From Perognathus longimembris pacificus (Eukaryota; Chordata; Mammalia; Rodentia; Heteromyidae): a stretch of DNA of 64,000 bases. The notes under the pieces were generated by a model. The model ran no database searches. It was not told where the DNA came from and was given only the letters and a program-made list of their open reading frames with translations. Shown here in pieces: positions 1 through 8,979 of this stretch (its first letter is position 1; every line of letters starts with the position of its first letter). The position numbers were made by a program, and so were the translations under genes. The DNA is taken from assembly GCF_023159225.1 (NCBI RefSeq), contig NC_063171.1, positions 40,952,647 through 41,016,646 on the forward strand, read 5' to 3'.

Positions 1-79
1 CTGCCTTCCTTCCTTCCTTCCTTCCTTCCTTCCTTCCTTCCTTCCTTCCTTCCTTTCTTCCTTCCTTCCTTCCTTCCTC
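1..79. repeat. (TTCC)n microsatellite at the left edge
   Basis: TTCC repeats with one slip (tttc), cut by the window edge. It is the grown tail of the minus-strand SINE that follows. Confidence 0.95.
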
Positions 80-234
80 TGCCAGTCCTGGGGCTGAACT
101 CAGGGCATGGGCACTGTCCCTAAGCCATAGCTCCATGCCCACAGCTTTTTCTGTTTATATGGCACTGAGGAATCAAACCCAGGGCTTCATGTATGCTAGA
201 CAAGCACTCTACCACTAGGCCACATTCCCAGCCC
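80..234 (-). mobile_element. IDL-Geo SINE, intron 8
   Basis: Minus-strand copy ('tctgccagtcctggggctgaactcaggg...ccacattcccagcccc') whose tail is the TTCC run. Confidence 0.85.
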
Positions 235-248
235 CTATGACCTTTCTT

Positions 249-459
249 TTTTTTTCTTTTCTTTTTGGCCAGTCCTGGACCTTGGACTCAGGGCTTGAGC
301 ACTGTCCCTGGCCTCTTCTTGCTCAAGGCTAGCACTCTGCCACTTGAGCCACAGTGCCACTTCTGGCCATTTTCCATATATGTGGTGCTGGGGAATTGAA
401 CCGAGAGCTTCATGTGTAGGAGGCAAGCACTTTTGCCACTAGGCCATACTCCCAGCCCC
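249..459 (-). mobile_element. IDL-Geo SINE with 14-bp target duplication
   Basis: Full-length minus-strand copy flanked by ctatgacctttctt at 235-248 and 460-473. The perfect duplication marks a recent insertion. Confidence 0.92.
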
Positions 460-462
460 CTA

Positions 463-683
463 TGACCTTTCTTGAATCCATGTTGGTAAGCTTTCCTGGT
501 CTTGCTAATTATAAGGAATGAGAAGCATTGGCATCAAAGTCTCCCAAATCAGAAATCCCACTCCATGATTTTCCAGTTCAGACTCCTGAAATTAGGGTAT
601 TTTGTATGCCAGTTGCCAGATAACTTCATTGATTTATCTCACTGGCCCCTCACTATATCTAAGCATACAATACCATGCTTAAA
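463..683. other. Single-copy intron 8 segment
   Basis: About 220 bp without a recognised repeat. Checked for the transmembrane exon 9 on the minus strand; none seen. Confidence 0.5.
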
Positions 684-903
684 TAGGGCACTGGTGGGCC
701 TCAATGCCTATAATTCTAGCTAATCAAGAGGCTGAAATCTGAGACGTGTGGTTTGAAGCCAGTCTGGGCAAGAAAGTCCATGAGATGGTTATTTCCAATT
801 AACTAGCCAAAAAAAAAAAAAAAGTGGAGCTGTGGCTCAGTGGTAAAGCCTATCACTAAGGGAAAATACCCAAGCTTTGAGTTCAAAGCTAAAAAAAAAA
901 AAA
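684..903 (+). mobile_element. 7SL-Geo SINE, diverged
   Basis: 'gggcactggtgggcctcaatgcctataattctagc' left half and 'gtggagctgtggctcagtgg' right half with two A-rich joints. Confidence 0.8.
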
Positions 904-1028
904 TAGCAAGCTTAAGCCTATATAGAAATATTGTTACCATTGACCCTTTGCCAACTGTCCAAAGAAAAGATTTCCTGCAGACTCCAGGAAGATTTTCTAC
1001 CAGGATTCCAACAATTTCCAGCCCTTAC

Positions 1029-1092
1029 CTGGGAGACTTGTTGCTTTTGGAGAATTCCCATAGGCATCTTCCTCCTCTTCATCATCAGTGGT
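1029..1092 (-). CDS. IL6R: IL6R coding exon 8: distal stalk up to the shedding site
   Basis: Encodes residues 328-348 plus one base: TTDDEEEEDAYGNSPKATSLP. Human has TTNKDDDNILFRDSANATSLP at this place, and mouse HEDQYESSTEATSVLAP. In human, ADAM17 cuts between the final Pro (P355) and the next Val, so Pro348 should mark the shedding site; the Val codon is split with exon 9, outside the window. The human sequon NAT (N350) is KAT here. An acidic run DDEEEED is peculiar to this copy. The donor is CTCCCAG|gtaagg at 1028. The acceptor is ctctctcag|ACC at 1093, and its pyrimidine tract is a (CT)n microsatellite. The exon is 64 nt, two codons shorter than in human. Confidence 0.9.
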
Positions 1093-1093
1093 C

Positions 1094-1101
1094 TGAGAGA
1101 G

Positions 1102-1168
<67 letters not shown>
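1094..1168. repeat. (GA)n/(CT)n microsatellite forming the exon 8 acceptor tract
   Basis: About 75 bp of GA on the plus strand with one GAGCGA interruption. On the gene strand it is a CT run ending directly in CAG at the exon 8 acceptor. It has no A until its far end, so no branch-point adenosine within about 75 nt of the acceptor. Confidence 0.95.
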
Positions 1169-1171
<3 letters not shown>

Positions 1172-1556
1172 TCATATCATTTGGACCCAGCCTAACGTCA
1201 CTTCCTCCTCAGAGCTTCCCTGCCCTGCCCGGAGCATTCCTTCCCATAAACCTCCCAGTGTTTGCGTTTCTGTCACTGTTATTTGTAATATTTGTATCCT
1301 TACTTGACATGCTAGAGGTAGGTTCTCTCTGTCTGCTTCTCCACCAAAAGCTGGAAGGTACAGCCCCCCTCGCCCCCCTCTGCACCCCTCTCTGCACACA
1401 CACTGGGAGTTCAGCAACTGTGCTTTCAGGTGGGGCCCCCATGTAGGTACCAACACTTAGCAGCATCCTAGCATCCAACCTCCGTGACCCTGGCAGATTT
1501 CTGAGCCCATGGGGGCCTCAGCTCTGCTTTGGAATCCGTGTGAGGACTGAATGAGA

Positions 1557-1633
1557 AGGGCTGGAAATTGCGCCATAAAAGAATGCTTGCCAAGCAAGTG
1601 CAAGGCCCTGAGTCTCATCCCCAGCATCAGAAG

Positions 1634-1668
<35 letters not shown>

Positions 1669-1757
1669 GAGGAGGAGGAGGAGGAGGAGGAGGAGGAGGA
1701 GGAGGAGGAGGAGGAGGAGGAGGAGGAGGAGGAGGAGGAGGAGGAGGAGGAGGAGGA
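1557..1757 (+). mobile_element. ID monomer with G-run and (GGA)n tail, intron 7
   Basis: An ID-like tRNA-derived unit (1557-1631, '...gaatgcttgccaagcaagtg...gagtctcatccccagc') followed by 13 Gs (1633-1645) and about 110 bp of uninterrupted GGA. The purine tract could form triplex or G-quadruplex structures. Confidence 0.8.
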
Positions 1758-1759
1758 CT

Positions 1760-2225
1760 GAATAAGATGCCTGGCTCGTTTAGCAGATGGGCCAGCCCTC
1801 AGTGGAGGTGTCAGTTCCCCTAGGAGCTGTGTTGGAGGCCCTGTGGCCTGAGGGCAAAGGTTTTCCGGGCAGCTGTCCAGAAGGTGCCTGGGTGAGCTTC
1901 AGAAACTCAGGCTACCTTCTGTGTGCTGCCCAGATCCCAGAGTAGCTTAGCATTGAGGGAATTAAGGACCTTGGGAGGAGATATAGTTGGGTGGAAAATT
2001 GGATTACTCAAGGAATTTGTTAAGCAGCTTCCAAGGTAATCCTCTTTCCAGCAAATTATACCAGGCATCCACAAGGGAAGGACTCAGATAAAGTGCATCT
2101 GTTGAAAGCAAAGGCATTAAATCCTATCCAAAAAGCCCAGAGATGCAGCAGTAGCTAGACACAGGGCCATTCGGTGTGCCAGATGGGGCTGCTCCGAGCT
2201 CTCTAGACCCCAGCATGGAACAGCT
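1760..2225. other. Single-copy part of intron 7
   Basis: No gene, RNA or recognised repeat seen. Confidence 0.4.
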
Positions 2226-2229
2226 ATAC

Positions 2230-2340
2230 CTGGGCACAGAGATCTCTGGAAAATAGGAGATCCACCCACCAGCAGAGCTGGGATGGATACCCAGTTCTGT
2301 CCGGTGACACCCACACTCCTAACAACCAAGCCTGGCTACC
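2230..2340 (-). mobile_element. MIR relic beside exon 7
   Basis: Resembles reversed MIR ('ccagcagagctgggatggatacccagttctgtccggtgacacc'). It ends about 30 bp from exon 7. Confidence 0.45.
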
Positions 2341-2369
2341 CCGACCCTTTTATAAGAAGATGGGCTCAC

Positions 2370-2413
2370 CTGCACAGCAGGGAACTGGGTCACGGCTGGA
2401 GTACTCCTAGGTT
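2370..2413 (-). CDS. IL6R: IL6R coding exon 7: proximal stalk
   Basis: A 44-nt micro-exon. With the G carried over from exon 6 it completes Glu313 and adds PRSTPAVTQFPAVQ (residues 314-327). The equivalent is ESRSPPAENEVSTPMQ in human and AEPRTTPAGILWNPTQ in mouse, so the length is one codon shorter and the proline/threonine-rich character is kept. The acceptor is atctgcag|AACCT at 2414 and the donor GTGCAG|gtgagc at 2369. It runs phase 1 to phase 0, which is what exon 8 needs. The stalk is flexible, is probably O-glycosylated and holds D3 away from the membrane. Confidence 0.92.
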
Positions 2414-2514
2414 CTGCAGATAGAAGGAAGGGTCATCATTATTAAGTCACAGGCCCTGCAGTCCTATCAGATGGGCTCCAGAGCAGAATAAAGATCATCA
2501 CAATGTTTTGTTTC

Positions 2515-2745
2515 ATTTTGTCACTCGAGGGGCTTGAACTCTGGGCCTGGGTGTTGGCCGTGAGCTCTTCAGCACAGGCTTGGTGCTCTACCACTTTGAG
2601 CCACAGCATCACTTCCAGTTCCCTGGTGGTTAATTGGAGATACAAGTTTCATGGACTTTCCTGCCCGGGCCTGCTTTGAACTACAATTGTCAGATCTGAG
2701 CCTCCTGACTAGCAAGAATTACAGGCATGAGCCACCAGCCCTGGC
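2515..2745 (-). mobile_element. 7SL-Geo SINE, intron 6
   Basis: Reversed copy, from 'tcactcgaggggcttgaactctgggcc' to 'caggcatgagccaccagccctggc'. Confidence 0.85.
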
Positions 2746-2769
2746 TATGCCATTGTTTTAAACCTAACA

Positions 2770-2992
2770 CTAGTAAGGCATAGGTAGCTCACACCTATAA
2801 TCCTAACTGCTCAGGAGGCTGAGATCTGAGGACTGAGGTTCAAAGCCTCTTATCTCCAATTAAGCACCAAAAATGCTGTAAGTGGGATTTGACTCAAGTG
2901 GTAGAACACCATCCTTAAGAGAAAAAGCCAACCAGGAGTGCAAGGCCCTGAATTTAAGCCCTAGTAACTGGCTGGCACCAATAAATAAATAA
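2770..2992 (+). mobile_element. 7SL-Geo SINE
   Basis: Diverged copy ending in a short (AATA) tail. Confidence 0.8.
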
Positions 2993-3097
2993 TACTGGAA
3001 ATAACTCGAGATTTCTCTAAGGGACTAGCTATACAAATGATAATGGTGCCATATAAGGTGGTAGCCTTGGAATGTGCACATGTATCAATACATCACA

Positions 3098-3290
3098 TTG
3101 GGCCAGACATGGTGACACTACTTGGGAAGCAAAAGCTGGAAGGTCATGAGTTCAAGGGCAGTCCAGACAAAATTAGTGAGAAGCTATCTCAACAATGAAA
3201 TATAAACAAAAGAGTGGGGAGAAGGCATGGTTCAAGTGGTAAAATGCTTGCCTGGCATGTGCAAGGCCCTAGGTTAAAGCTTAAGAAAAC
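3098..3290 (+). mobile_element. Old B1-like monomer joined to an ID-like monomer
   Basis: 'ccagacatggtgacactacttgggaagc...' then 'gcatggttcaagtggtaaaatgcttgcctggcatgtgc'. The second unit is closer to ID than to Geo. Confidence 0.6.
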
Positions 3291-3351
3291 TCACATATCA
3301 CTATACTCTTATGGATGCCCAATTGTTATGTGTCAGTTAAAAATAAAATAA

Positions 3352-3590
3352 AACTAGCCAGGCACAGGTGGCTCACAACGATAATCCTATCTGAGGTTGA
3401 GTTCTGAGGATCATGGTCTGAAACCAGCCTGGGCAGAAAGTCCATGAAACTGCTATTTGCAATTATCTACTAGAAAACTAGATGTAGTGCTGTTGCTCAA
3501 AGTGGTAGAAAGCTAGCCTTGAGCAAAAGAGCTTGGAGACAGTGCCCAGGCCCCAAGTTCAAGCCCCACAACTGACAAAAAAAAAAAAAA
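3352..3590 (+). mobile_element. 7SL-Geo SINE
   Basis: Begins 'agccaggcacaggtggctcac' and ends in a 14-A tail. First of three SINEs in direct orientation. Confidence 0.85.
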
Positions 3591-3599
3591 GTGCAGGAT

Positions 3600-3848
3600 T
3601 AAGCTGGGTTCTGGTAGCTCATGCCTTTAATCCTAGCTACTCAGGAGGCTGAAATCTGAGAAGCACAGTTCGAAGCCAGCCCAGGCAGAAAAGTCTGTGA
3701 GACTCTAATCTCCAATAAACTACTCAGAAAAAGCTGCAAGTGGTGCTGTGGCTCGAGTGGTAGAGAACTAGCCTTGAGCAAAAGAGCTTGGAGACAGTGC
3801 CCAGGTCCTCAGTTCAAGCCCCAGGACTGGCAAAAAAAAAAAAAAAAA
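3600..3848 (+). mobile_element. 7SL-Geo SINE
   Basis: Both halves complete, with a 17-A tail. Good example of the 7SL left half on the Geo right half. Confidence 0.9.
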
Positions 3849-3858
3849 GTCTTTATAG

Positions 3859-4062
3859 GGCTGGGAATGTGGCCTAGTGGTAGAATGCTTGCCTCACATT
3901 CATGAGGCCCTGGGTTCGATTCCTCAGCACCACATATATAGAAAAGGCCAGAAGTGGTGCTGTGGCTCAAGTGGTGGAGTGCTAGCCTTGAGCAAAAGAA
4001 GCTCAGGGACAGTGCTCAGGCCCTGAGTTCAAGCCCCAGGATGGGCAAAAAAAAAAAAAAGT
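3859..4062 (+). mobile_element. IDL-Geo SINE
   Basis: Follows the 7SL-Geo copy by 11 bp. The two right halves can be aligned side by side: 'ctgtggctcaagtggtggag' against 'ctgtggctcgagtggtagag'. Confidence 0.92.
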
Positions 4063-4089
4063 CTTTGTATGTTTCTAAAGAAACATATT

Positions 4090-4280
4090 TATTTAATTAT
4101 TTATTTGTGGTCCTGTGGTTTGAACTCAAGGCCCTGTGTTTTCTAGGAAGGCTCACTACCACTGAGCCACACCTCCAGCTGGTTATTTTTCAGATTAGAT
4201 TCTTATATTTTTGCCTGAGCCAGACTGTAATCCTTCTAGCTCTACCTCCCACATAGCTAGGGCTACCAGAGTATAGCACT
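4090..4280 (-). mobile_element. 7SL-Geo SINE, old
   Basis: Reversed and diverged; recognisable by 'gagccacacctccagc' and 'cctcccacatagctagggctacc'. Confidence 0.65.
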
Positions 4281-4289
4281 ATGCCTTGC

Positions 4290-5006
4290 ACTATATTATT
4301 TATTATCCATTACATAGATTATGATATGTATTCATACACAGGAAGGAAGATAGAAGGACCTACATCACCAGATATAAGCACTATTAATTAACATTTTCAT
4401 TTCCTTCCCTTTACCTTGTGCAAAATATATAGCATAGTCAGTGACTCCTCGCCTGCCTGGGTGGGTTCTGAGCTCCTTCAGGAGCAGGGACGTGAACCCG
4501 GCTATCTTGTGGCCACTCCCCTGCATGAGAACAGGGTTTCCGCAGAAATAGCTGAGGCTCAGGAGGCCAAGAATCAAAGCCAGAGTCCCGGCATGGGAAT
4601 GTGTCCAGCAGCAAACACGAGCCGAGGGACCAGACACTGAACCATGACAGGCAATGGCTGGAATGCTCAGGGTTTTCCAAATATGTTCTTGTCGGCCATC
4701 ATTTTTCCATCAAGAAAAAAAAAGTTTAAAATACCACTAAAATGGTTTACACCAAGATCTACTCCCTGAACCAGGAGTAGAATAATGGAGGCCTGAGCAG
4801 GTGGTAAGGCGCCCCTGCTGCTCTGGGGAGAGAATTTCCAGTGGGAGTTGGCCATGTAACTAAAAATGGGGAGAAAAACCACACACTAGTGACACTGGGT
4901 GGGGTAGAAAGAACTGAAACAGGCCCAGAGTGGGAAAGAAACTTGTCTAAACTCACACAGCAAGTTAACCCCAGAAAGAAACCTCACATTTATGGGAGGG
5001 ATCCGG
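4290..5006. other. Single-copy part of intron 6
   Basis: No coding exon or repeat recognised apart from an A-run near 4715. Confidence 0.4.
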
Positions 5007-5296
5007 TTCCTTCCTTCCTTCCTTCCTTCCTTCCTTCCTTCCTTCCTTCCTTCCTTCCTTCCTTCCTTCTTTTGTCAGTAATAGGACTTGAACTCAGGAC
5101 CTCACACTCTCTCTTGGTTTTTTCACTTAAGACTGATGTCCTACCACTTGAATACCTCCACCTGTGACTTTTTGTTGGTTAGTTGGAGATAAGAGACATA
5201 GGGCCTACTCTACTCAGGCTGGCTTTGAACTGTAGTCCTCAGATCTTAGCCTCCTGAGTAGCTAGAGTTACAGGTGTGAGCCACCAGCACTCAGCG
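5007..5296 (-). mobile_element. 7SL-Geo SINE with (TTCC)n-converted tail
   Basis: The SINE body (5071-5296) is reversed. Its tail position (5007-5070) is a pure TTCC run instead of poly-T. Confidence 0.9.
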
Positions 5297-5855
5297 GGGC
5301 CCTAGTTTCTTATACCTCTGTGCTTTCCTCTGCCAGCCTAGCAGAGAGCAGTGGACACCTGGCAGAAGTGAAAGACGGAGGAGCAAGGCATAGGGATGGG
5401 GCTTCTGGAAGTTAAAACCAGGACACAAAGACAGAGCTAAACAGCAAGTACAGCTGAGCACAGATGGTCATAGAGCAGAGGTTTCCGGGGTCCCACTGGA
5501 AACCTTTTAGGCCCTGCCCTACACCTATGGCCTTAGAGCCTTGGCTGTGAGATCCAACCACCAGGGTTCCTTAATGTTCTCCAAGCCCAGAGAGTTGTCA
5601 GGGAGAAGGGGAGAGAGGGACTCATATTGCATGCAGTACTGTGGTACTTAACTTCCCTCTGGTGATTCCTGTCTCTGGGGATAAAGTGGGAAATTTATTT
5701 TTGGCATTATCTTGAATAACTCATAATGTGACCAGAAGCAACCAAATGTTTCTAATGTGAAACCGAATAAAATAAAGTCTCCAAACAACACAAGTATTTT
5801 TTCTAAAGCTCCCAAGATGACTCTGGGAACCGGATCAGATCATTTTGTCCCATGT
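5297..5855. other. Single-copy part of intron 6
   Basis: Nothing recognised. Confidence 0.4.
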
Positions 5856-5859
5856 GAGG

Positions 5860-5957
5860 GGGCTCTCAACTCTTGCTATGCTTATGATAATTATTCCCAC
5901 TTCACAGATAAGAAACCAAGGGGTGAAGTAACCCAGATGACTCATATAGAGTACTAA
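5860..5957 (-). mobile_element. MIR relic
   Basis: Reversed MIR core: 'ataattattcccacttcacagataagaaaccaagg'. Confidence 0.65.
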
Positions 5958-5967
5958 GAAAATACTA

Positions 5968-6196
5968 TGGCCAGATACAGGTTGATCATGCCTGTAATCC
6001 TAACTACTCAGGAGATCTGAGGATAGTGGTTTGATAGCAGGCCAGAAAGTCTATGAGACTCTTATCTCCAATTTACCACCCAGAAACTGGAAGTGAAGCG
6101 GTGGCTCAAGTGGTAGAGCACTAGCCTTGAGCAAAAAAGCTAAGGGACAGCAATCAAGGGCTCTGGAGTTCAAGCCCAAGAACCAGCATAAAAGAA
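5968..6196 (+). mobile_element. 7SL-Geo SINE
   Basis: Copy with a small deletion in the 7SL half ('caggagatctgagg'). Confidence 0.85.
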
Positions 6197-6373
6197 GAGA
6201 GTACTACAGATGTTGGCAGCTGCACTTGGCACTCCGGCACCCCAGGACAGGTGCTGTTGACAGTTAGCACTTTGTGGGCTTACAAAGCCTGGGGACTCCA
6301 TTAATAGCAGGTATAATAATTCTCTGTTTCCCTTCCATTCATTTATATCTGTTTCCTTTGGTTTTGTGTTTTG

Positions 6374-6445
6374 TGCTGGGGACAGACATAGGTCTTCATG
6401 TATGCTAAACATACGTTCTACCACAGAAATACACCCCAGCCCTTT
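6374..6445 (-). mobile_element. ID monomer
   Basis: Reversed ID unit ('gacagacataggtcttcatgtatgctaaac...ccccagccc'). Confidence 0.65.
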
Positions 6446-6639
6446 TATAGCTCTTGTTGGGGGGAGTCGAGGTTTGAATTCAGGGCCTCCTGTCTGCTGG
6501 GTAGGTGTTAGGAAGCATGACAGAGAATGGGGGTCAGGGTAGGGGACTGGCAGGAAACACAGGTGACAGTAACGCCAGCATCTACTGTTCTCTTTCCATG
6601 TGCCAGGCTCCATGCTAATTGCTTTCCAGTGTCACTGTG

Positions 6640-6800
6640 AAGCTTCATAATTCCACTAGGCAAGTTTGGGGTTTGAGGGTTTTTTGGGGTTTTTTTCCTG
6701 AGGCAGGTGTTATTATTTCCCTTTGACAAATAACCATACTGAGACTCAGCAAGGTGTTTCCCCAAGGTCACCCCAAGAGACCCAAGTCTGTCTGCCTCCA
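6640..6800 (-). mobile_element. MIR relic
   Basis: 'tattatttccctttgacaaataaccatactgagactcagcaagg' matches a reversed MIR, split by a G/T-rich insertion. Confidence 0.6.
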
Positions 6801-6804
6801 GTCC

Positions 6805-7705
6805 AGTGCTGAGTCCCAGGTGGCAAGGGGGAGTGGCCTAGGCAGATTGGAGAAAACTGTCACACACAGCACAGAGGAAGGGAAAGTGGGGGAGCATGCA
6901 GAGGGGGACGCAGGGCAAGAGCTCTTCAGAGCTGTGCAACCACGTGACCCTCAATCTGCACATTGTCCAGACGGTGTGAGAGGGGAAGGAAAGGACGCCC
7001 CAGAACTGGATAGCCAAAGGCCTGGAGATCACACGTAGCCTCAGGGCTCTAGACCCCATCCAGGCCCCAGTCCTGGCCTCAGAGGCCTTACAAACACAAG
7101 CTCAAGGGATTTTCCAAGGAGCACCCTATAACCTTCTGCTGCCTAATGAGCTTTTCCTAGGCACCTTGTCCCATGCTCATCTCCGAAAAGGGATCTCGGG
7201 GACCCCCAGATCCAATATCACTGCCACCGGGAAGAATTCCTACAGCTAACCAGAGAACTCTTGCTAGGAGTCCCCAAGAGCCACAGTGGCTGATGGCAGT
7301 GATCTGGCTTTGCTGTCCAGAACAGAGACTGCAGGATGGCATGACTCAGACACGACACCCCTCCATCCCTCAGACTCCCATTAATGCACTTAAATAAACA
7401 CAGAAGCTATCTATATGTGCTGGCCAGGCCTGTGCATGGACAGGCTCAGCCTCAAGGGGGCAGCACCTGCTGCAGGCCAGGCTCCCTGGGACCCCTGGGC
7501 CTTCACGCCAGGTACCAACCACCCCAGCTCCCAGAGGCCACTTCCAGCTGCCAGGTTCAGACCTCCAGGAAGACAGAACTGAGCTCGCACACTTACCCCT
7601 GTAAGGTCCTCCCCCCAGAAGGGCACCATGCAGAGCCCTCCCCCCGCCAACCTGGTTAAGTCTAACAGGCATACCAGAAGGCAGTCACCTCCCCCTTCCC
7701 TGAGG
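6805..7705. other. Single-copy part of intron 6
   Basis: About 900 bp without a recognised repeat or exon. Open frames here run in all directions without similarity to IL6R. Confidence 0.4.
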
Positions 7706-7709
7706 TCAC

Positions 7710-7783
7710 CTCCCCCAGGGACAGTGCCCAGGCTCTGAGTTCTGAGTTCAAGCCCCATAACCAAAAAAAAAAAAAAAAAAAAA
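7710..7783 (+). mobile_element. 5'-truncated Geo half with long A tail
   Basis: Only the end of the right half ('cagggacagtgcccaggctctgag...ttcaagccccataacc') with 20 As. Confidence 0.75.
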
Positions 7784-7865
7784 GTCTCACCAAGTCTTCT
7801 GTCTAGGCTAGGCAAATGCTCTAGCTCGTGTAGACTGAGAAACTTGAGTAGATAAATAATCGCTG

Positions 7866-8122
7866 TTTTTTTTTTTTGTTTTTTGCCGGTCCTGGGCTTG
7901 AACTCAGTGCCTGGGCACTGTCCCTGAGCCATTTTGTGCTTAAGGCTAGTGTTCTACCACTTGAGCCACAGCGCCACTTCCAGCTTTTTTTTTTTTGAGT
8001 AGTTTATTGGAGAGAAGAGCCTTCCAGGGACTTTTCTGCCCGGGCTGGCTTCGAACCACAATCCTCAGATCTCCGTCTCCTGAGTAGCTAGGATTATAGG
8101 TGTGAGCCATTGGCACCCGGCC
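7866..8122 (-). mobile_element. 7SL-Geo SINE 90 bp from exon 6
   Basis: Full reversed copy from a T-run to 'tgtgagccattggcacccggcc'. It lies in intron 6 just past the exon 6 donor. Confidence 0.9.
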
Positions 8123-8211
8123 AAATAGTCACTGCCTTAAGCACTTGCTTGGGGGTGACTTGTCACATGGCAAAGCTGCAAAGCACCCATCCTCCCTCCA
8201 CACCAAGGTAC

Positions 8212-8353
8212 CTGTCCACGGAGTGCCCAAGGCCTCCTGGCTCCAGTTGCTCCACTGGCCATGCCCAAATTCCTCCCGGGCTCGGAGCTGTACCACATGC
8301 CTGGCGCCTCGCAGGGCATCGGTGATGATGCAGTGATACGGACAATTTCTGAC
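8212..8353 (-). CDS. IL6R: IL6R coding exon 6: second part of D3 with WSXWS box
   Basis: Encodes residues 266-312: [47 protein letters not shown]. The class I cytokine-receptor signature WSXWS is WSNWS at residues 299-303 (human WSEWS). REEFGHG keeps the phenylalanine equivalent to human F298 (mature F279), a key IL-6 contact. Two departures stand out: Asn301 inside the box makes an N-W-S glycosylation sequon, and Cys269 is an extra cysteine four residues before the conserved Cys273 (human KDLQHHC). The acceptor is tcccttag|GTCAG at 8354 and the donor TGGACAG|gtacct at 8211. Intron 5 is only 375 bp. Confidence 0.97.
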
Positions 8354-8569
8354 CTAAGGGAAGGAGGCTCGATGACTCCAGGTGGCCCTGAGGAGCAGGG
8401 AAATGTGCCCTCAGCCACCCAGCCCTCCTATTACCCAAGAGGCTGAGGGCAAGACAGAGTTGCCCCAAGCCACACAACCTGAAGCTGTAAGTCACCACAC
8501 CACTAGGACATCCTGAGAGCCACGGCATCTCACATCCCAAGTCTCCCCTTGTCCTTTCGCATAGGCCTG

Positions 8570-8705
8570 CTAAGAGGCAACCTGCCTGGCATGAATGATT
8601 CCCATTTTGTAAATAAGACAAGCCAAGGCTCATAGATCAAATGACTTATTCAACAGCATGCAGGGAGGAAAGGACAAAGCATGACCTGGAAACCTGTTTG
8701 TCTGC
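8570..8705 (-). mobile_element. MIR-like relic in intron 5
   Basis: 'attcccattttgtaaataagacaagccaaggctcatag' matches a reversed MIR. It fills part of the 375-bp intron 5. Confidence 0.5.
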
Positions 8706-8728
8706 TTAGGAGTAGAAAATGAATTTAC

Positions 8729-8895
8729 CAGCCACGTGGTGAATGACTTTGACCATTCAGCCCGGTATCGGAGCTCGAACTGTAGCCTGAAGAAATCTGT
8801 GTCCCAGGAGTGGGGGTCTTGCCAGGTGACACTGAGCGAGCGGGGGTTTCCAGCCACAGCAGTGACTTTGATGTTGGTAGGAGGGTCGGGCTGCA
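8729..8895 (-). CDS. IL6R: IL6R coding exon 5: first part of fibronectin type III domain D3
   Basis: Completes Leu210 and encodes residues 211-265: [56 protein letters not shown]3 with D2 forms the IL-6 binding site; the phenylalanine after the WDTD loop matches human F248 (mature F229), an IL-6 contact. Two human N-glycosylation sequons are lost: human ANIT (N221) is TNIK (N217), and human WNSS (N245) is WDTD. The acceptor is ttcccacag|TGCAG at 8896 and the donor TGGCTG|gtaaat at 8728, a weaker donor than those of the other exons. Ends in phase 0. Confidence 0.97.
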
Positions 8896-8979
8896 CTGTG
8901 GGAAAAGTGGGGCTTCGATGAAGTAGCAAGCAAGGTACAGAGGAGAAGCATGACTATCATCCTGTCAGAAATCAGAACC

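Noticed and set aside
1..1028. Search for IL6R exon 9 (transmembrane segment)
   Set aside because: No minus-strand segment here encodes a transmembrane-like stretch with an acceptor in the required phase; it is presumably outside the window.
840..1446. Frames with RERERE or SLSLSL repeats
   Set aside because: Translations of the GA/CT microsatellite.
1551..1823. Poly-glycine and poly-arginine frames
   Set aside because: Translations of the G-run and GGA repeat.
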